Numbered from the stretch's first letter, positions 1-8,462 are shown. The stretch: 61,020 nt of DNA from Acidimicrobiia bacterium (GCA_040881685.1 JBBECS010000036.1:82591-143610), one strand, 5' to 3'. Numbers and translations are program-made. The notes: a model not told the origin generated them from the sequence alone.

Positions 1-1112
1 CGGAGCTGGCGCACGACCTCGACGACGTGTGCGATGCCGAGGACGTAGGCGTGCGACAGGAGTCCGCCGTGCGTGTTGGTCGGGAGCTTGCCCGAGTCGA
101 AGTTGAGGCGGTCACCTTCTACGAACGCGCCACCCTCACCCTTGGTGCAGAAGCCAGAGTCTTCGAGCTGCATCAACGTGTGGATCGTGAACGGGTCGTA
201 GCACGTGTAGAGATCAACGTCATCGTGGCTGATGCCGGCCATGTCGAACGCAACCGGCGCGGCGAACACCTGCGGCGTTGACGTGAACGCCGGCTGCTGG
301 GCCCAGTGCGTGCCCGTCGACGAATTGCCGAGACCGACGCCTGCAACCTCGACGAGCGGCTTGGCCATGTCGCGCGCCCGTTCGGCCGATGTCATGAGGA
401 CCGCGCCGCCTCCGTCGGAGATCAAACAGCAGTCCTCCTTTCGGAACGGCGCCACGATCGTGGGTGACTTCGAGTACTGCTCCATCGTCAGCGGCTTGGC
501 GTGCATGACGGCGGTCGGCGTATGGTTCGCGTTCCGTCGCTGAGCTACCGCGATCGCCCCGAGCTGCTCCTGCGTGGTGCCGAACTCGAACATGTGGCGA
601 CGGGCCACGGTCGCGAAGTACACGGGCTGGGGGAACCACCCCATTGGGATCTCGAGGTTCTGCTTGAACAGCTCCTGAGCATGTGACTCGCCGGGGCCGC
701 CGACCATCTGGGATCGCTGCGTCGCCCACGCGACGCCGAACGTGTTGAGGACGACGCTGGCCTTGCCGTCGCGCAGCGCATGCGCGACTTCGTACGGCGC
801 TGCGGCCGCGTGCGTCATCCCACCGCCGCCCTTCGACTCCCACATCTCGTGGCTGGTGCCGAAGTACTCATGGAAGCCGGCGACATCGAGCTGGTCGGGC
901 ATCCCGATGTACATGAGACCATCGACGTCGGTGGGCTCGAGGCCGGCGTCGGCGAGGGCTCGCTCCACGGCCTGCCGGACGATCTCTCTCGTCGTGCGTC
1001 CTGACGCCTTCGAGTGGTCCGACTCGCCGACGCCGCAGATCGCCACTTCGCCGCTGACACTCTCGTACTCGGTCGCCCAGCCCCAGTCGACGTCGGTCGC
1101 GCGCGTGCTCAT
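1..1112 (-). CDS. SCP2-type thiolase-like protein, 3' end beyond window
   Basis: Only the first 370 codons are inside the window. The protein has the thiolase fold: an early ICGVGESDHSK strand, a long middle with CCLISDGGGAVL, and late NTHGGLLSHAYVLG, which replaces the catalytic His loop. The usual nucleophile Cys of degradative thiolases is not seen; the equivalent stretch reads VVLNTFGVAW. This is typical of the SCP2/lipid-transfer branch, some members of which act as aldolases or accessory subunits on steroid CoA esters (family knowledge). The ATG at 1112 overlaps the TGA of the upstream CaiB gene as ATGA, so the two are translationally coupled. Substrate unknown. Confidence 0.85.
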   Translation of the reverse strand, partial: MSTRATDVDWGWATEYESVSGEVAICGVGESDHSKASGRTTREIVRQAVERALADAGLEPTDVDGLMYIGMPDQLDVAGFHEYFGTSHEMWESKGGGGMTHAAAAPYEVAHALRDGKASVVLNTFGVAWATQRSQMVGGPGESHAQELFKQNLEIPMGWFPQPVYFATVARRHMFEFGTTQEQLGAIAVAQRRNANHTPTAVMHAKPLTMEQYSKSPTIVAPFRKEDCCLISDGGGAVLMTSAERARDMAKPLVEVAGVGLGNSSTGTHWAQQPAFTSTPQVFAAPVAFDMAGISHDDVDLYTCYDPFTIHTLMQLEDSGFCTKGEGGAFVEGDRLNFDSGKLPTNTHGGLLSHAYVLGIAHVVEVVRQL

Positions 1113-3433
1113 GCTCCGACCGGTCGGTCGCCGATCAGCTGGTCGGCACGCAGCTGATCGAGCTCATCATCGGTGAGGCCGAGCAGCTCGCGCAACACTT
1201 CGTCGTTGTGCTGGCCGAGTGTGGGTGATGGCCGGTGCAGCCACGCGTCGTCGTGGCGCTTGAATCGGAACGGGACGGTCGGGATGTTGTGTGGGCCCGT
1301 GACGGCGTGGTCCTCGATCTCGAAGAGACCGCGGTGGACCATCTGCGGGTTGACTGCGATGTCCCGGCCGTCGGCGACGTATCCCGCCGGCACGCCGCGT
1401 GCGGCGAGCTCTTCAGCGAGTTCGCGAGCATCGCGGTCCTTGCAGAAGCGGGCGATCTCTTCGTCGATGTGATCGTGCGCACCGCGACGACCGTCTGCGG
1501 TCGCAAGCGCGGGATCGTCGGCCCAATCGGGCGAACCCAACGCCTGACAGAGCTCGTCCCAATGCTCGTCGGTCACGACTGCGAGCGCGAGCCACTCTTC
1601 GTCACCCGCACACGCGTAGAGGTTCTGCGGCGCTCCGAGCGGCCCGCGGTTCCCGGTGCGCTCGAGCAGGTCGCCGCTCGCGCCGTGTTCCACCACTTGC
1701 TCGGCGGCAGCGTTCAGCGCGGCTTCGATCATCGTGACTTCGACGAAGCGGCCTTCCCCCCACTCCTCGCGATCACGAAGGGCGAGCATCGTGGCGAACA
1801 CCGCGTGCATCGCGGCGAGCGGGTCGCACGCGCCGCGGGGGATCACAGGCGGACCGTCGGGCCACCCGGTGACCCACGCCATGCCGGTGATCGCCTCCAT
1901 CGTCTGGGCGAAGCCGGTTCGGTCACGCCACGGGCCAGCGAGGCCGTACGCGGGCATGCGCACTTGGATCAGCCGCGGGTTCACGGCATGCATGTGCTCC
2001 CAATCGAGCTCGAACTGCTCCATCACTCGCGGCGTGAAGTTGTCGAGGATCACGTCGGCGTCCTCGGCCATGCGCAAGAGCAGCGCGCGCCCCTCGGGTC
2101 GGGTGAGGTCGAGCGTGACGCCGCGCTTCGAGTTGTTGGCGCCGTGGTAGAGAGGCGCCCACTCCCACCACTGGTCCTCGGTCGGCGGCTTCGTGCTCGT
2201 GTAGCGCATGAAGTCGGGTCGGGTGATGGACTCGACCTTGATCACGTCGGCGCCGAGGTTTCCCAGCATCGTCGTAGCCGCGGGGCCGGCCCACCACGCC
2301 GTGAGATCGAGCACACGGATCCCGTCGAGCGGGAGCGCGCGCTTCTCTGCGTTCGGCGCCGCCGGCTCGGACCACTCGATGGTTCCGCTGTGCTCATCAA
2401 GGCCGGGCGCGGCGTCGAACGGGCGTGTCGACAGGCCGGAGATCCGGTAGGGGACGCGCGGCTGCACGAAGCGCCCGCTCGGGTTCGGTACGAACGTGCC
2501 CTGGTCGACGAAGTGGTCGAAGCCGGTGACCACCGCTGCGTTACCGACCGGGCCGCAGGGGATGCGCAGTAGCGTCGCCAGCTCGAGCAGCTCAGCGGTG
2601 GTGTGCTGCGTCGTGTACGCGCGGATCAGCTCGAGCGCCGCATCGCGGCGCTTGAACCGGCCGATCGCGCTCGCGAGGTCCTTGTCGTGGTCGAGGTCAT
2701 CGCGTCCGATGAGCACGAGGAACGCGGCCCACTGGGGTGCGGAGTTGGTGGTGAAGGAGGCATATCCGTCGGCGCTCGGCTCGATCGACGGGATCTCGAT
2801 TGTGCGGATGGGTCGGCGCATGTCGGGCCAACCACCGAACTCCGCAAACACCGACGTGAAGGTGTTCATGGTCACGCTCATGCAGTCGAGCCAGGCCACG
2901 TCCACGTGCTCCCCAGTTCCGCTCTGGGCAGCCGTTCGGGCGGCGGCAACCGCGCCGACCGCGGCATAGGTGCCAGAGACCCATTCGCCAATGCGGCCGC
3001 CGGCCGCGATCGGAGGCTGCTCCGGGAGGCCGCGTGAGCTGGTCGAGCCGCACCAGCCCTGGAGCGTGAACTCGGTCGCGGCCCACCCTGACCACGGCCC
3101 GTCCTGGCCATACGGCGTGATCGAGGTGATCACGAGATCGGGACGCTTCGTGAAGAGCGCTTCGGTCGGGAACGCGCCGGGCTGGCCGCTCTCGATGACG
3201 ATGTGCGCGCGTGCGCAGAGATCGAGCACGTCGGAATCGTCCGGCGCGCCGACGATCGACCGCTTCGACGTGTTGAGGAACTCGAAGAGCGCGCCCGACC
3301 TCCAGGTGCGAAGTGGGTCACCCTCGCGCGGTTCGACCTTGACCACGTCGGCGCCGGCGTCGGCGAGCATTTTCGTGCAATACCCGCCAGAGATGCCGGT
3401 AGAGCAGTCGACGACCCGCACGCCAGTGAGCAT
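1109..3433 (-). CDS. Double-domain CaiB/BaiF family CoA transferase
   Basis: 774 residues containing two complete CaiB/BaiF (class III CoA transferase) domains, about 1-365 and 367-774; both open with the G(V/I)RV(V/L)D strand and the LG/DAGADV(V/I)KVE motif. The family moves CoA between carboxylic acids through an aspartyl-CoA thioester. In the second copy the expected Asp is present (D537 in RGACDPLAAMH). In the first the aligned position is Glu (E150 in GGRIGEWVSG), so the N-terminal half may be altered or non-catalytic. The start at 3433 was chosen because the first domain begins there; a longer frame runs upstream but would overlap the divergent gene. It is coupled to the thiolase-like gene downstream. 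Confidence 0.88.
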   Translation of the reverse strand: MLTGVRVVDCSTGISGGYCTKMLADAGADVVKVEPREGDPLRTWRSGALFEFLNTSKRSIVGAPDDSDVLDLCARAHIVIESGQPGAFPTEALFTKRPDLVITSITPYGQDGPWSGWAATEFTLQGWCGSTSSRGLPEQPPIAAGGRIGEWVSGTYAAVGAVAAARTAAQSGTGEHVDVAWLDCMSVTMNTFTSVFAEFGGWPDMRRPIRTIEIPSIEPSADGYASFTTNSAPQWAAFLVLIGRDDLDHDKDLASAIGRFKRRDAALELIRAYTTQHTTAELLELATLLRIPCGPVGNAAVVTGFDHFVDQGTFVPNPSGRFVQPRVPYRISGLSTRPFDAAPGLDEHSGTIEWSEPAAPNAEKRALPLDGIRVLDLTAWWAGPAATTMLGNLGADVIKVESITRPDFMRYTSTKPPTEDQWWEWAPLYHGANNSKRGVTLDLTRPEGRALLLRMAEDADVILDNFTPRVMEQFELDWEHMHAVNPRLIQVRMPAYGLAGPWRDRTGFAQTMEAITGMAWVTGWPDGPPVIPRGACDPLAAMHAVFATMLALRDREEWGEGRFVEVTMIEAALNAAAEQVVEHGASGDLLERTGNRGPLGAPQNLYACAGDEEWLALAVVTDEHWDELCQALGSPDWADDPALATADGRRGAHDHIDEEIARFCKDRDARELAEELAARGVPAGYVADGRDIAVNPQMVHRGLFEIEDHAVTGPHNIPTVPFRFKRHDDAWLHRPSPTLGQHNDEVLRELLGLTDDELDQLRADQLIGDRPVGA

Positions 3434-3508
3434 CGGTCCGGAGCCTAAATGCTGGCCGCGCTCGCTCGTCGCCCGGGCGACGGTCCTGCGGACTCGCTCG
3501 GCTGCTCC

Positions 3509-3514
3509 TAGATT
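3509..3514 (+). promoter_or_regulatory. Leaderless -10 box, TAGATT
   Basis: TAGATT lies 7 bases before the ATG at 3522 and no Shine-Dalgarno precedes that ATG, so transcription probably starts on the start codon. The same arrangement recurs at many genes in this window. Confidence 0.6.
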
Positions 3515-3521
3515 GACTCTC

Positions 3522-4544
3522 ATGACAGGACCTCTGCGGATCGGGACGTTGGGAGCCGCCAAGATCACGCCGATGGCGTTGCTCAAGCCCGCCGCCACCG
3601 TCCCTGAAGCCGAGATCGTTGCGATCGCCGCCCGTGACCGAAGCCGGGCCGAGAAGATGGCGAACAAGCACGGCATCCCGACCGTGCACGACACGTACGA
3701 CGAGGTCATCGCGGACCCGAACGTCCAGGCGATCTACAACCCGCTACCCAACGGTCTGCATGGCAAGTGGACGATCGCTGCGCTCGAGGCGGGCAAGCAC
3801 GTGCTCTGCGAGAAGCCGTTCACTGCCAACGCCGAGGAAGCCGAGCAGGTTGCCGCCGTCGCCACCCGAACGGGTCTCGTCGTGATGGAGGCGTTCCACT
3901 ACCGCTACCACCCGCTCGTCGACCGATTGCTCGAGATCATCAAGAGTGGCGAGCTCGGTGAGATCCACCGCATCGAGACCCGAATGTGCTTTCCGCTCCC
4001 GCCATTCGGTCCTACCGGCAAGGACATCCGTTGGCAGCTCGACCTCGCGGGCGGTGCCTTGATGGACGCCGGTTGCTACACCGTGCACCAGCTGCGCACG
4101 TTGGCGGGCGCGGAGCCCGAAGTGGTCTCGGCCGAGATGAAATGCCCCAAGCCCGAGGTCGATGGCTCGACGAACGCTGAGCTGCGCTTCTCCGACGGGC
4201 GCACCGGACGCATCGAGACCTCGATGTGGTCGAAGCGACTCTTGAGTCTGCGCGGCAAGGTCACCGGGTCGCATGGCGAGATGAACATCGTGAACATGAC
4301 CGGCCCGCAGTACTTCCACAAGGTGGTGGTGCGCACCACTGATCCGCGCTCGGGGGTGAAGGCGCGCCGCAAGGAGAAGGTGAAGGGCGAGGCCACGTAC
4401 TGGTACCAGCTCAAGGCGTTCGTGGCCGCGGTGCAAGAGGGTGCTTCCTACCCGACAACGCCAGCGGACTCGATCGCCAACATGCGGGTGATCGATGCGA
4501 TCTACCGAGCCGCAGGGCTCCACGTGCGCGAGCCCAGCGCGTGA
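3522..4544 (+). CDS. Gfo/Idh/MocA family NAD(P)-dependent oxidoreductase
   Basis: 340 residues. An N-terminal Rossmann fold begins at residue 6 (IGTLGAAKI) and carries the family's EKPF motif (97-100), whose Lys contacts cofactor and substrate. The C-terminal alpha/beta domain has MDAGCYTVH (D182, H189), matching the catalytic Asp and His region of trans-dihydrodiol and sugar dehydrogenases. Members oxidise or reduce a carbonyl/alcohol of sugars, inositols or dihydrodiols; the substrate cannot be told from sequence. The ATG at 3522 follows a leaderless -10 box. The stop overlaps the GTG of the NUDIX gene (GTGA), so the two form an operon. Confidence 0.88.
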   Translation: MTGPLRIGTLGAAKITPMALLKPAATVPEAEIVAIAARDRSRAEKMANKHGIPTVHDTYDEVIADPNVQAIYNPLPNGLHGKWTIAALEAGKHVLCEKPFTANAEEAEQVAAVATRTGLVVMEAFHYRYHPLVDRLLEIIKSGELGEIHRIETRMCFPLPPFGPTGKDIRWQLDLAGGALMDAGCYTVHQLRTLAGAEPEVVSAEMKCPKPEVDGSTNAELRFSDGRTGRIETSMWSKRLLSLRGKVTGSHGEMNIVNMTGPQYFHKVVVRTTDPRSGVKARRKEKVKGEATYWYQLKAFVAAVQEGASYPTTPADSIANMRVIDAIYRAAGLHVREPSA

Positions 4545-5248
4545 GCGACGGCACACACTTCGAGCGTTGGTTCCGCGAGGGAACCCGAGAAGAGGGCGAC
4601 CCGATCCCTGCGGCCACCGTCGTCCTGGTCCGCGAAGCCGACGGCGAGCTCGAGACGCTGATGCTGAAGAAGAACTCGAAGCTCGCGTTCGGAGGCATGT
4701 GGGTGTTCCCTGGCGGCCGCATCGACGATGCCGACTGGGCAGACACCGAGAACGTTGAAGCCGCCGCGCGCCGAGCTGCAGTGCGGGAGGCGACGGAAGA
4801 GGCCGCACTCGTCGTCGACGAGGACTCGTTGGCGTTCATCTCGCATTGGACACCGCCAGGGTTGGCGCCGAAGCGCTTCGCGACGTGGTTCTTCGTCGCT
4901 CCGGCGCCGGAAGGTGCAGTCACCATCGACATGGGGGAGATCCATGACGAAGCATGGATGCGTCCGAGCGACGCCCTCGTTCGACGCGACAAGCTCGAGA
5001 TCGAGCTCGCACCACCAACCTGGGTGACCCTGCACTACCTCGCGGAGTTCGAATCGCTCGACGCGCTCATGGCTGACGCCCACGCCAGGGAGCCCGAGTA
5101 CTTCGAGACTGCGATGGGCCGCAACGACGAGGGGATGGCCGCGCTCTGGCGTGGTGACGCGGGTTACGCGTCAGGCGACCTCGACGCACCCGGTGCTCGT
5201 CACCGCCTCTACATGGTCAAATCCGGCTGGCGGCTGGAGCGCAGCTGA
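4541..5248 (+). CDS. NUDIX hydrolase
   Basis: 235 residues. The NUDIX box spans about residues 58-90: GGR at 58-60 and REATEEAAL at 82-90, with Ala where the consensus has the last Gly. This motif binds Mg and hydrolyses a nucleoside diphosphate linked to another moiety; CoA, ADP-sugar and NADH are family substrates. The upstream strand pattern (TVVLVREADGELETLML) and MWVFPGGR resemble CoA-type NUDIX proteins, which would suit a region rich in CoA metabolism, but that is inference. The GTG start overlaps the previous stop by four bases. Confidence 0.85.
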   Translation: MSDGTHFERWFREGTREEGDPIPAATVVLVREADGELETLMLKKNSKLAFGGMWVFPGGRIDDADWADTENVEAAARRAAVREATEEAALVVDEDSLAFISHWTPPGLAPKRFATWFFVAPAPEGAVTIDMGEIHDEAWMRPSDALVRRDKLEIELAPPTWVTLHYLAEFESLDALMADAHAREPEYFETAMGRNDEGMAALWRGDAGYASGDLDAPGARHRLYMVKSGWRLERS

Positions 5249-5275
5249 CCGAGGTCGCGGCGCCCTTCGACGCGC

Positions 5276-5836
5276 CTACGCCTTCGTGCCGTAGCGGAGG
5301 TGCACCACGCCGCTCGTGAAGCGACGTTCGTCGAGGAGCTCGAGCTCCACGCGGACATCGTCGGGGAGCGCACGCTTGCCGCCGCCCACGACGATGGGGT
5401 TCAGGAACAGGTGACACTCGTCGACCAGCCCGGCCGCGAACGCCTGGGCGGCGAGGTGCGCACCGCCGACCGAGAGATCACGATCGGCTCCCGCCTTCAT
5501 CTCGCGGACCGTCGCGGGGTCGAAGACGCGTTCGAGTCTCGTTTTGGCGGCGGACGCCGCGGCGAGGGTCGTCGAGTACACGACCTTGTCTGCTGCCTGC
5601 CAGAGCTGTGCATAGTCCAGCGCCACGGGTGATTGGTCGGGGAGCGTGTGCGCGGTCTCCCAGTACGCCATCACCTCGTACAGGCGGCGTCCGCAGAGAT
5701 ACGTGCCGATTGGTCGTTCGAGGTCGTTGATGAACGCGTGTACCTCCGCGTCCGGCTCCGCCCAGTCGAACTTGTTGTCCTTGTCGGCGATGTACCCGTC
5801 GAGCGATGTGATTGCGGTGTAGATGAGCTTGGCTAT
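5276..5836 (-). CDS. RibD C-terminal/DHFR-like family reductase with ATA start
   Basis: 186 residues if read from the ATA at 5836. The N-terminus AKLIYTAITSLDGYIAD, then RPIGTYLCGRRLYEVM and LFLNPIVVGGGKRALP, are the marks of the YyaP/YwjB-type dihydrofolate reductase-like family (NADPH-dependent reductases). No ATG, GTG, TTG or CTG occurs in frame between the upstream TAA and a GTG at 5674, which would delete the first 54 residues including the first beta strand. A full AGGAGG (5844-5849) sits 7 bases before ATA, so ATA is the best start, unless an ATG was mutated or miscalled. It follows the SDR by 21 bases, last in the LLM-SDR operon. Confidence 0.8.
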   Translation of the reverse strand: MAKLIYTAITSLDGYIADKDNKFDWAEPDAEVHAFINDLERPIGTYLCGRRLYEVMAYWETAHTLPDQSPVALDYAQLWQAADKVVYSTTLAAASAAKTRLERVFDPATVREMKAGADRDLSVGGAHLAAQAFAAGLVDECHLFLNPIVVGGGKRALPDDVRVELELLDERRFTSGVVHLRYGTKA

Positions 5837-5842
5837 GGGGGT

Positions 5843-5849
5843 ACCTCCT
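5843..5849 (-). promoter_or_regulatory. Perfect Shine-Dalgarno that selects an ATA start
   Basis: On the minus strand this reads AGGAGGT, the strongest ribosome binding sequence seen in the window, and it ends 7 bases before ATA. No canonical start codon lies at a workable distance in the frame of the DHFR-like protein. Confidence 0.75.
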
Positions 5850-5857
5850 GCTAGGTC

Positions 5858-6694
5858 TTACCCAGCGAACGGTCCACCATTCAGGGCCCGGACCTCCCGA
5901 CCGAGGTTAGTGAGGAACGGGCGGGAGTAGAGGATGCGCCCGGTCGTGACCGCTGGGTCGCAGGTTGCGAGCGCCAGCACCGCTTCCACGAACAACTCGA
6001 GCGGCTCGACGATGTTCGGATTGGCGTCCATCACATCGCCGACGAGCATGTCGGCACCTGGCGTGCGGACCGCGGCGACCGGCGCGAGCGAGTTCACCGC
6101 GATGTTGTCGCCGTAGACCTCCGCGGCCAAGCCGGTCGTGAACCGTTCGAGCGCAGCCTTGGACGACCCATACGTACCGGTCGTGAAACCCACCTTGAAG
6201 CCGGGATCGAAGGGCGGACCCTTCGGGTGCTTCGATGTTGCGCTCGAGATGTTGACGATCCATCCCTGTTTGCGCCGGATCATCTCGGGAAGAACGGCCT
6301 GCGCGAGGTCCATCGGCGCATGCACGTTGATCTCATACGTGAGGCGACGCCGCTTCAACGGGATCTCCGCATTCGGCATGTACATGGCGGCGGCCGCGTT
6401 GTTCACGAGCACGTCGATTGGTCCGAGTGCCGCTTCCACCTCGGGCACGATCCGAGCGCGGTCGTCACCGTCCGAGATGTCTGCCGCCACGGCGACGCCA
6501 GGTACCCCGGCGGCTCGGATCAGTTCGAGGGTTTCATCCAGCGAACCGGCGAGGTGCGCGTCGGGGCTGCTGTTCAGAGTCCGCGCCGTGATCGCGACCG
6601 CTGAGCCTTCGGCTGCGAGCCGCTGTGCGACGCCAGCACCGATCCCGCGGCTGGCCCCGGTGACGAGCGCGACCCGACCGTCGAGCTCGCCCAT
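5858..6694 (-). CDS. Short-chain dehydrogenase/reductase (SDR)
   Basis: 278 residues. The classical SDR cofactor motif TGASRGIGAG is near residue 14, NNAAAA follows, and the catalytic segment has Ser in NISSAT and Tyr/Lys in YGSSK. Members interconvert alcohols and ketones with NAD(P)H. The ATG at 6694 starts the protein right at the fold (MGELDGRVALVTG); an open frame upstream would run into the LLM gene. It starts 10 bases after the LLM stop, so the two are cotranscribed, and the LLM product is plausibly its substrate or the reverse (inference). Confidence 0.88.
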   Translation of the reverse strand: MGELDGRVALVTGASRGIGAGVAQRLAAEGSAVAITARTLNSSPDAHLAGSLDETLELIRAAGVPGVAVAADISDGDDRARIVPEVEAALGPIDVLVNNAAAAMYMPNAEIPLKRRRLTYEINVHAPMDLAQAVLPEMIRRKQGWIVNISSATSKHPKGPPFDPGFKVGFTTGTYGSSKAALERFTTGLAAEVYGDNIAVNSLAPVAAVRTPGADMLVGDVMDANPNIVEPLELFVEAVLALATCDPAVTTGRILYSRPFLTNLGREVRALNGGPFAG

Positions 6695-6704
6695 CGGTCG
6701 CTGA

Positions 6705-7895
6705 CTAGGTGACCGGGAGCTTGTCGATGGCCTTGCTGAGCTCGGTCTTCGTGCGCGGGCCGCGCTTGGCGACGAACTCCTCACGCTGACGCGTCGTGGA
6801 GTGCTTCGGGTCCTTGTCGAAGACCGGGATGATGTGCTTGCCGAAGGTCTCCGTGGCCTCGATGCACGTCTCGATCGGCATCGTGGTTGACAGCATCCCG
6901 AAGACGAGCTGGTCGGCGCCGCAGTCGGCGTAGCGCTTCACGGCTTTCTCGACTTCTTCGGGTGTCCCGATGCACACGTTGCCCGCGGCGATGTCGGCGT
7001 CGAGCTCGGCCGGCGTCGGTTCGGGGATGAGGTCCGGCCAGGCGGGAAGGCCCGGCGGGGAGGGGAACGTGTCGAGGTAGTGGAACACCAGGCTGTTCTG
7101 GTAGCGCGACGTCATGTTGACCGAGACGTCGCGAGCCTTCTGTCCGTCCTCGAGGCAGAGCATCTGACTCGTCACCATGATGTTGTTGTTGACGTACTCG
7201 CCGACGGGCTCGGCCTTCTCGATGGTGTTCTTGTAGACCTCGATCAACGGTGCGAGCTGCTCAGGTGTGCCCATCGTGAAGCACAACACACCGATGCCCA
7301 TGCGCGCGGCCATCTCGAACGTGCCTGGGTTGCCGGCCGCGACCCACATCGGCGGGTGCGGATCACTGAACGGCTTGGGCAGCACGTTGCGGGGCGGCAT
7401 CTTGAAGAACTTGCCGTCGAACTTGTACGAGTTCTCGCGCCACATCTTCTTGAACTCGGGGATGACCTCGGCGACCATCTCCTTGGTCAGCTCCGGGTCG
7501 TCGATGCCGAAGCCGCGTTGCTCGGTCGACGACGAACCGCGGCCCATGCCGAACTCGAAGCGGCCCTCGCCCAGCTTGTCGAGCATGGCCACGCGCTCGG
7601 CGATGCGGGCCGGGTGGTTCACCGGCGGCGTGACGTTGATGATGCCACTCCCGATGTGCATGCGCTCGGTCTTGGCGAGCGCGTACGACATGAACACCTC
7701 ATTGGCCGAGAGGTGCGAGTACTCGGTGAGGAAGTGGTGCTCGGTGACCCACGAGTACTTGAAGCCGGCCTTGTCGGCGGCGACCGTCCAGTCGATCTCG
7801 TTCCAGAGGCGCTGCGTCTCGACCGACCACTGGTCGTCGACGCCCTCGTACGCCTGTCGCGGCGTGTAGAGGCTGTTGAAGATCCCGAACTCCAT
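6705..7895 (-). CDS. LLM-class flavin-dependent oxidoreductase
   Basis: 396 residues, close to bacterial luciferase alpha-subunit-like monooxygenases. It opens MEFGIFNSLYTPRQ and carries WVTEHHF, GSGIINVTPPVNHP and MLDKLGEGRFEFGMGRG, the TIM-barrel strands that hold FMN (or F420). It is longer than the 280-335-residue LLM proteins elsewhere in this window and lacks their compact form, so FMNH2-dependent monooxygenation is more likely than F420 dehydrogenation (inference). AGGAG lies 6 bases before the ATG. It is first gene of an operon with the SDR and DHFR-like genes, behind a KstR-like operator. Confidence 0.88.
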   Translation of the reverse strand: MEFGIFNSLYTPRQAYEGVDDQWSVETQRLWNEIDWTVAADKAGFKYSWVTEHHFLTEYSHLSANEVFMSYALAKTERMHIGSGIINVTPPVNHPARIAERVAMLDKLGEGRFEFGMGRGSSSTEQRGFGIDDPELTKEMVAEVIPEFKKMWRENSYKFDGKFFKMPPRNVLPKPFSDPHPPMWVAAGNPGTFEMAARMGIGVLCFTMGTPEQLAPLIEVYKNTIEKAEPVGEYVNNNIMVTSQMLCLEDGQKARDVSVNMTSRYQNSLVFHYLDTFPSPPGLPAWPDLIPEPTPAELDADIAAGNVCIGTPEEVEKAVKRYADCGADQLVFGMLSTTMPIETCIEATETFGKHIIPVFDKDPKHSTTRQREEFVAKRGPRTKTELSKAIDKLPVT

Positions 7896-7930
7896 GGAGC
7901 GCTCCTACCTCGGCCCGACGAACCGGGGGA

Positions 7931-7936
7931 ATCGTA
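7931..7936 (-). promoter_or_regulatory. -10 box TACGAT of the LLM-SDR-DHFR-like operon
   Basis: TACGAT on the minus strand lies 18 bases downstream of the palindrome at 7955-7968, so a bound repressor would cover the -35 region. A leader of about 30 bases with its own ribosome binding site follows. Confidence 0.5.
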
Positions 7937-7954
7937 GCGACGGTCCCCCAAAAG

Positions 7955-7968
7955 TGCAACACGTTCTA
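7955..7968. promoter_or_regulatory. KstR-like palindromic operator 1
   Basis: TGCAACACGTTCTA fits TnnAACnnGTTnnA, the 14-base operator consensus of the mycobacterial cholesterol repressor KstR (a TetR family protein). It overlaps the stop codon of the NTF2-like gene and lies 60 bases before the LLM start. A closely related palindrome stands at 8449-8462, so the NTF2-like gene is bracketed by two sites. Confidence 0.6.
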
Positions 7969-8424
7969 GTTTTTCTTCCCGGCCTTCTTCTTGATGTCCA
8001 GCCAGCCCTTCACCATCTCGCCAAACTCGTTGGGGTTGTACATGTCCTCCTCGTAGGAGAACTGCCCGTCGCCTGCGTACCTCAGGAGCGTCCAGTTGTA
8101 CTCCCGGTGGTCGCTGCCGTCGCCGGGGTCGTCCATGACGTTCGCCACTTGGCACATGATCCAGCCGCGCTCCTCGTCAACCATGTACCAGTCGATGGGG
8201 AAGTCGCGCATCTCCGCGAACAGAGGCTCGGTCATCGTCGCCTGGATCCAGTCGTAGATCGCCTGGCGACCTTGCATCCGCCCGTAGTGGTGCTCGTAGT
8301 ACTCGGCGTCCTCGGTGAAGCACTCCGACCACTCGCGCCAGTCGCCGCTCTTGGCCGAGCGGTCGGCGGTGTCCTGGAAGTGCTGGAACGCCTTCTCGAT
8401 CTCGTCACGCGTGAACTTGGCCAC
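7966..8424 (-). CDS. NTF2-like (SnoaL-type) protein
   Basis: 152 residues with the cone-shaped NTF2 fold: an N-terminal helix (IEKAFQHFQDTADRS), the conserved WSECFTEDAEYYEHHYG loop and GRQAIYDWI, then four long strands. Steroid isomerases, limonene epoxide hydrolase and polyketide cyclases share this fold. The catalytic residues of ketosteroid isomerase are not clearly present, so I give no reaction. It is read divergently from the MFS gene across the 8449-8462 operator. G-rich sequence about 10 bases upstream of the ATG could serve as the ribosome site. Confidence 0.75.
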   Translation of the reverse strand: MAKFTRDEIEKAFQHFQDTADRSAKSGDWREWSECFTEDAEYYEHHYGRMQGRQAIYDWIQATMTEPLFAEMRDFPIDWYMVDEERGWIMCQVANVMDDPGDGSDHREYNWTLLRYAGDGQFSYEEDMYNPNEFGEMVKGWLDIKKKAGKKN

Positions 8425-8448
8425 GGGCCCCCCTCACTGCCTGATCAT

Positions 8449-8462
8449 TAGAACAGGTTCTA
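8449..8462. promoter_or_regulatory. KstR-like palindromic operator 2
   Basis: TAGAACAGGTTCTA has perfect 6-base arms (TAGAAC/GTTCTA) around AG and matches TnnAACnnGTTnnA exactly. It lies between the divergent NTF2-like and MFS genes and overlaps the MFS -10 box, a position suited to repression. Confidence 0.7.

Noticed and set aside
1235-2572. 445-codon open frame on the plus strand
   Set aside because: It lies wholly antisense to the CaiB fusion, has low-complexity Arg/Val/Glu-rich composition and no family motif; in GC-rich DNA such shadows are common.
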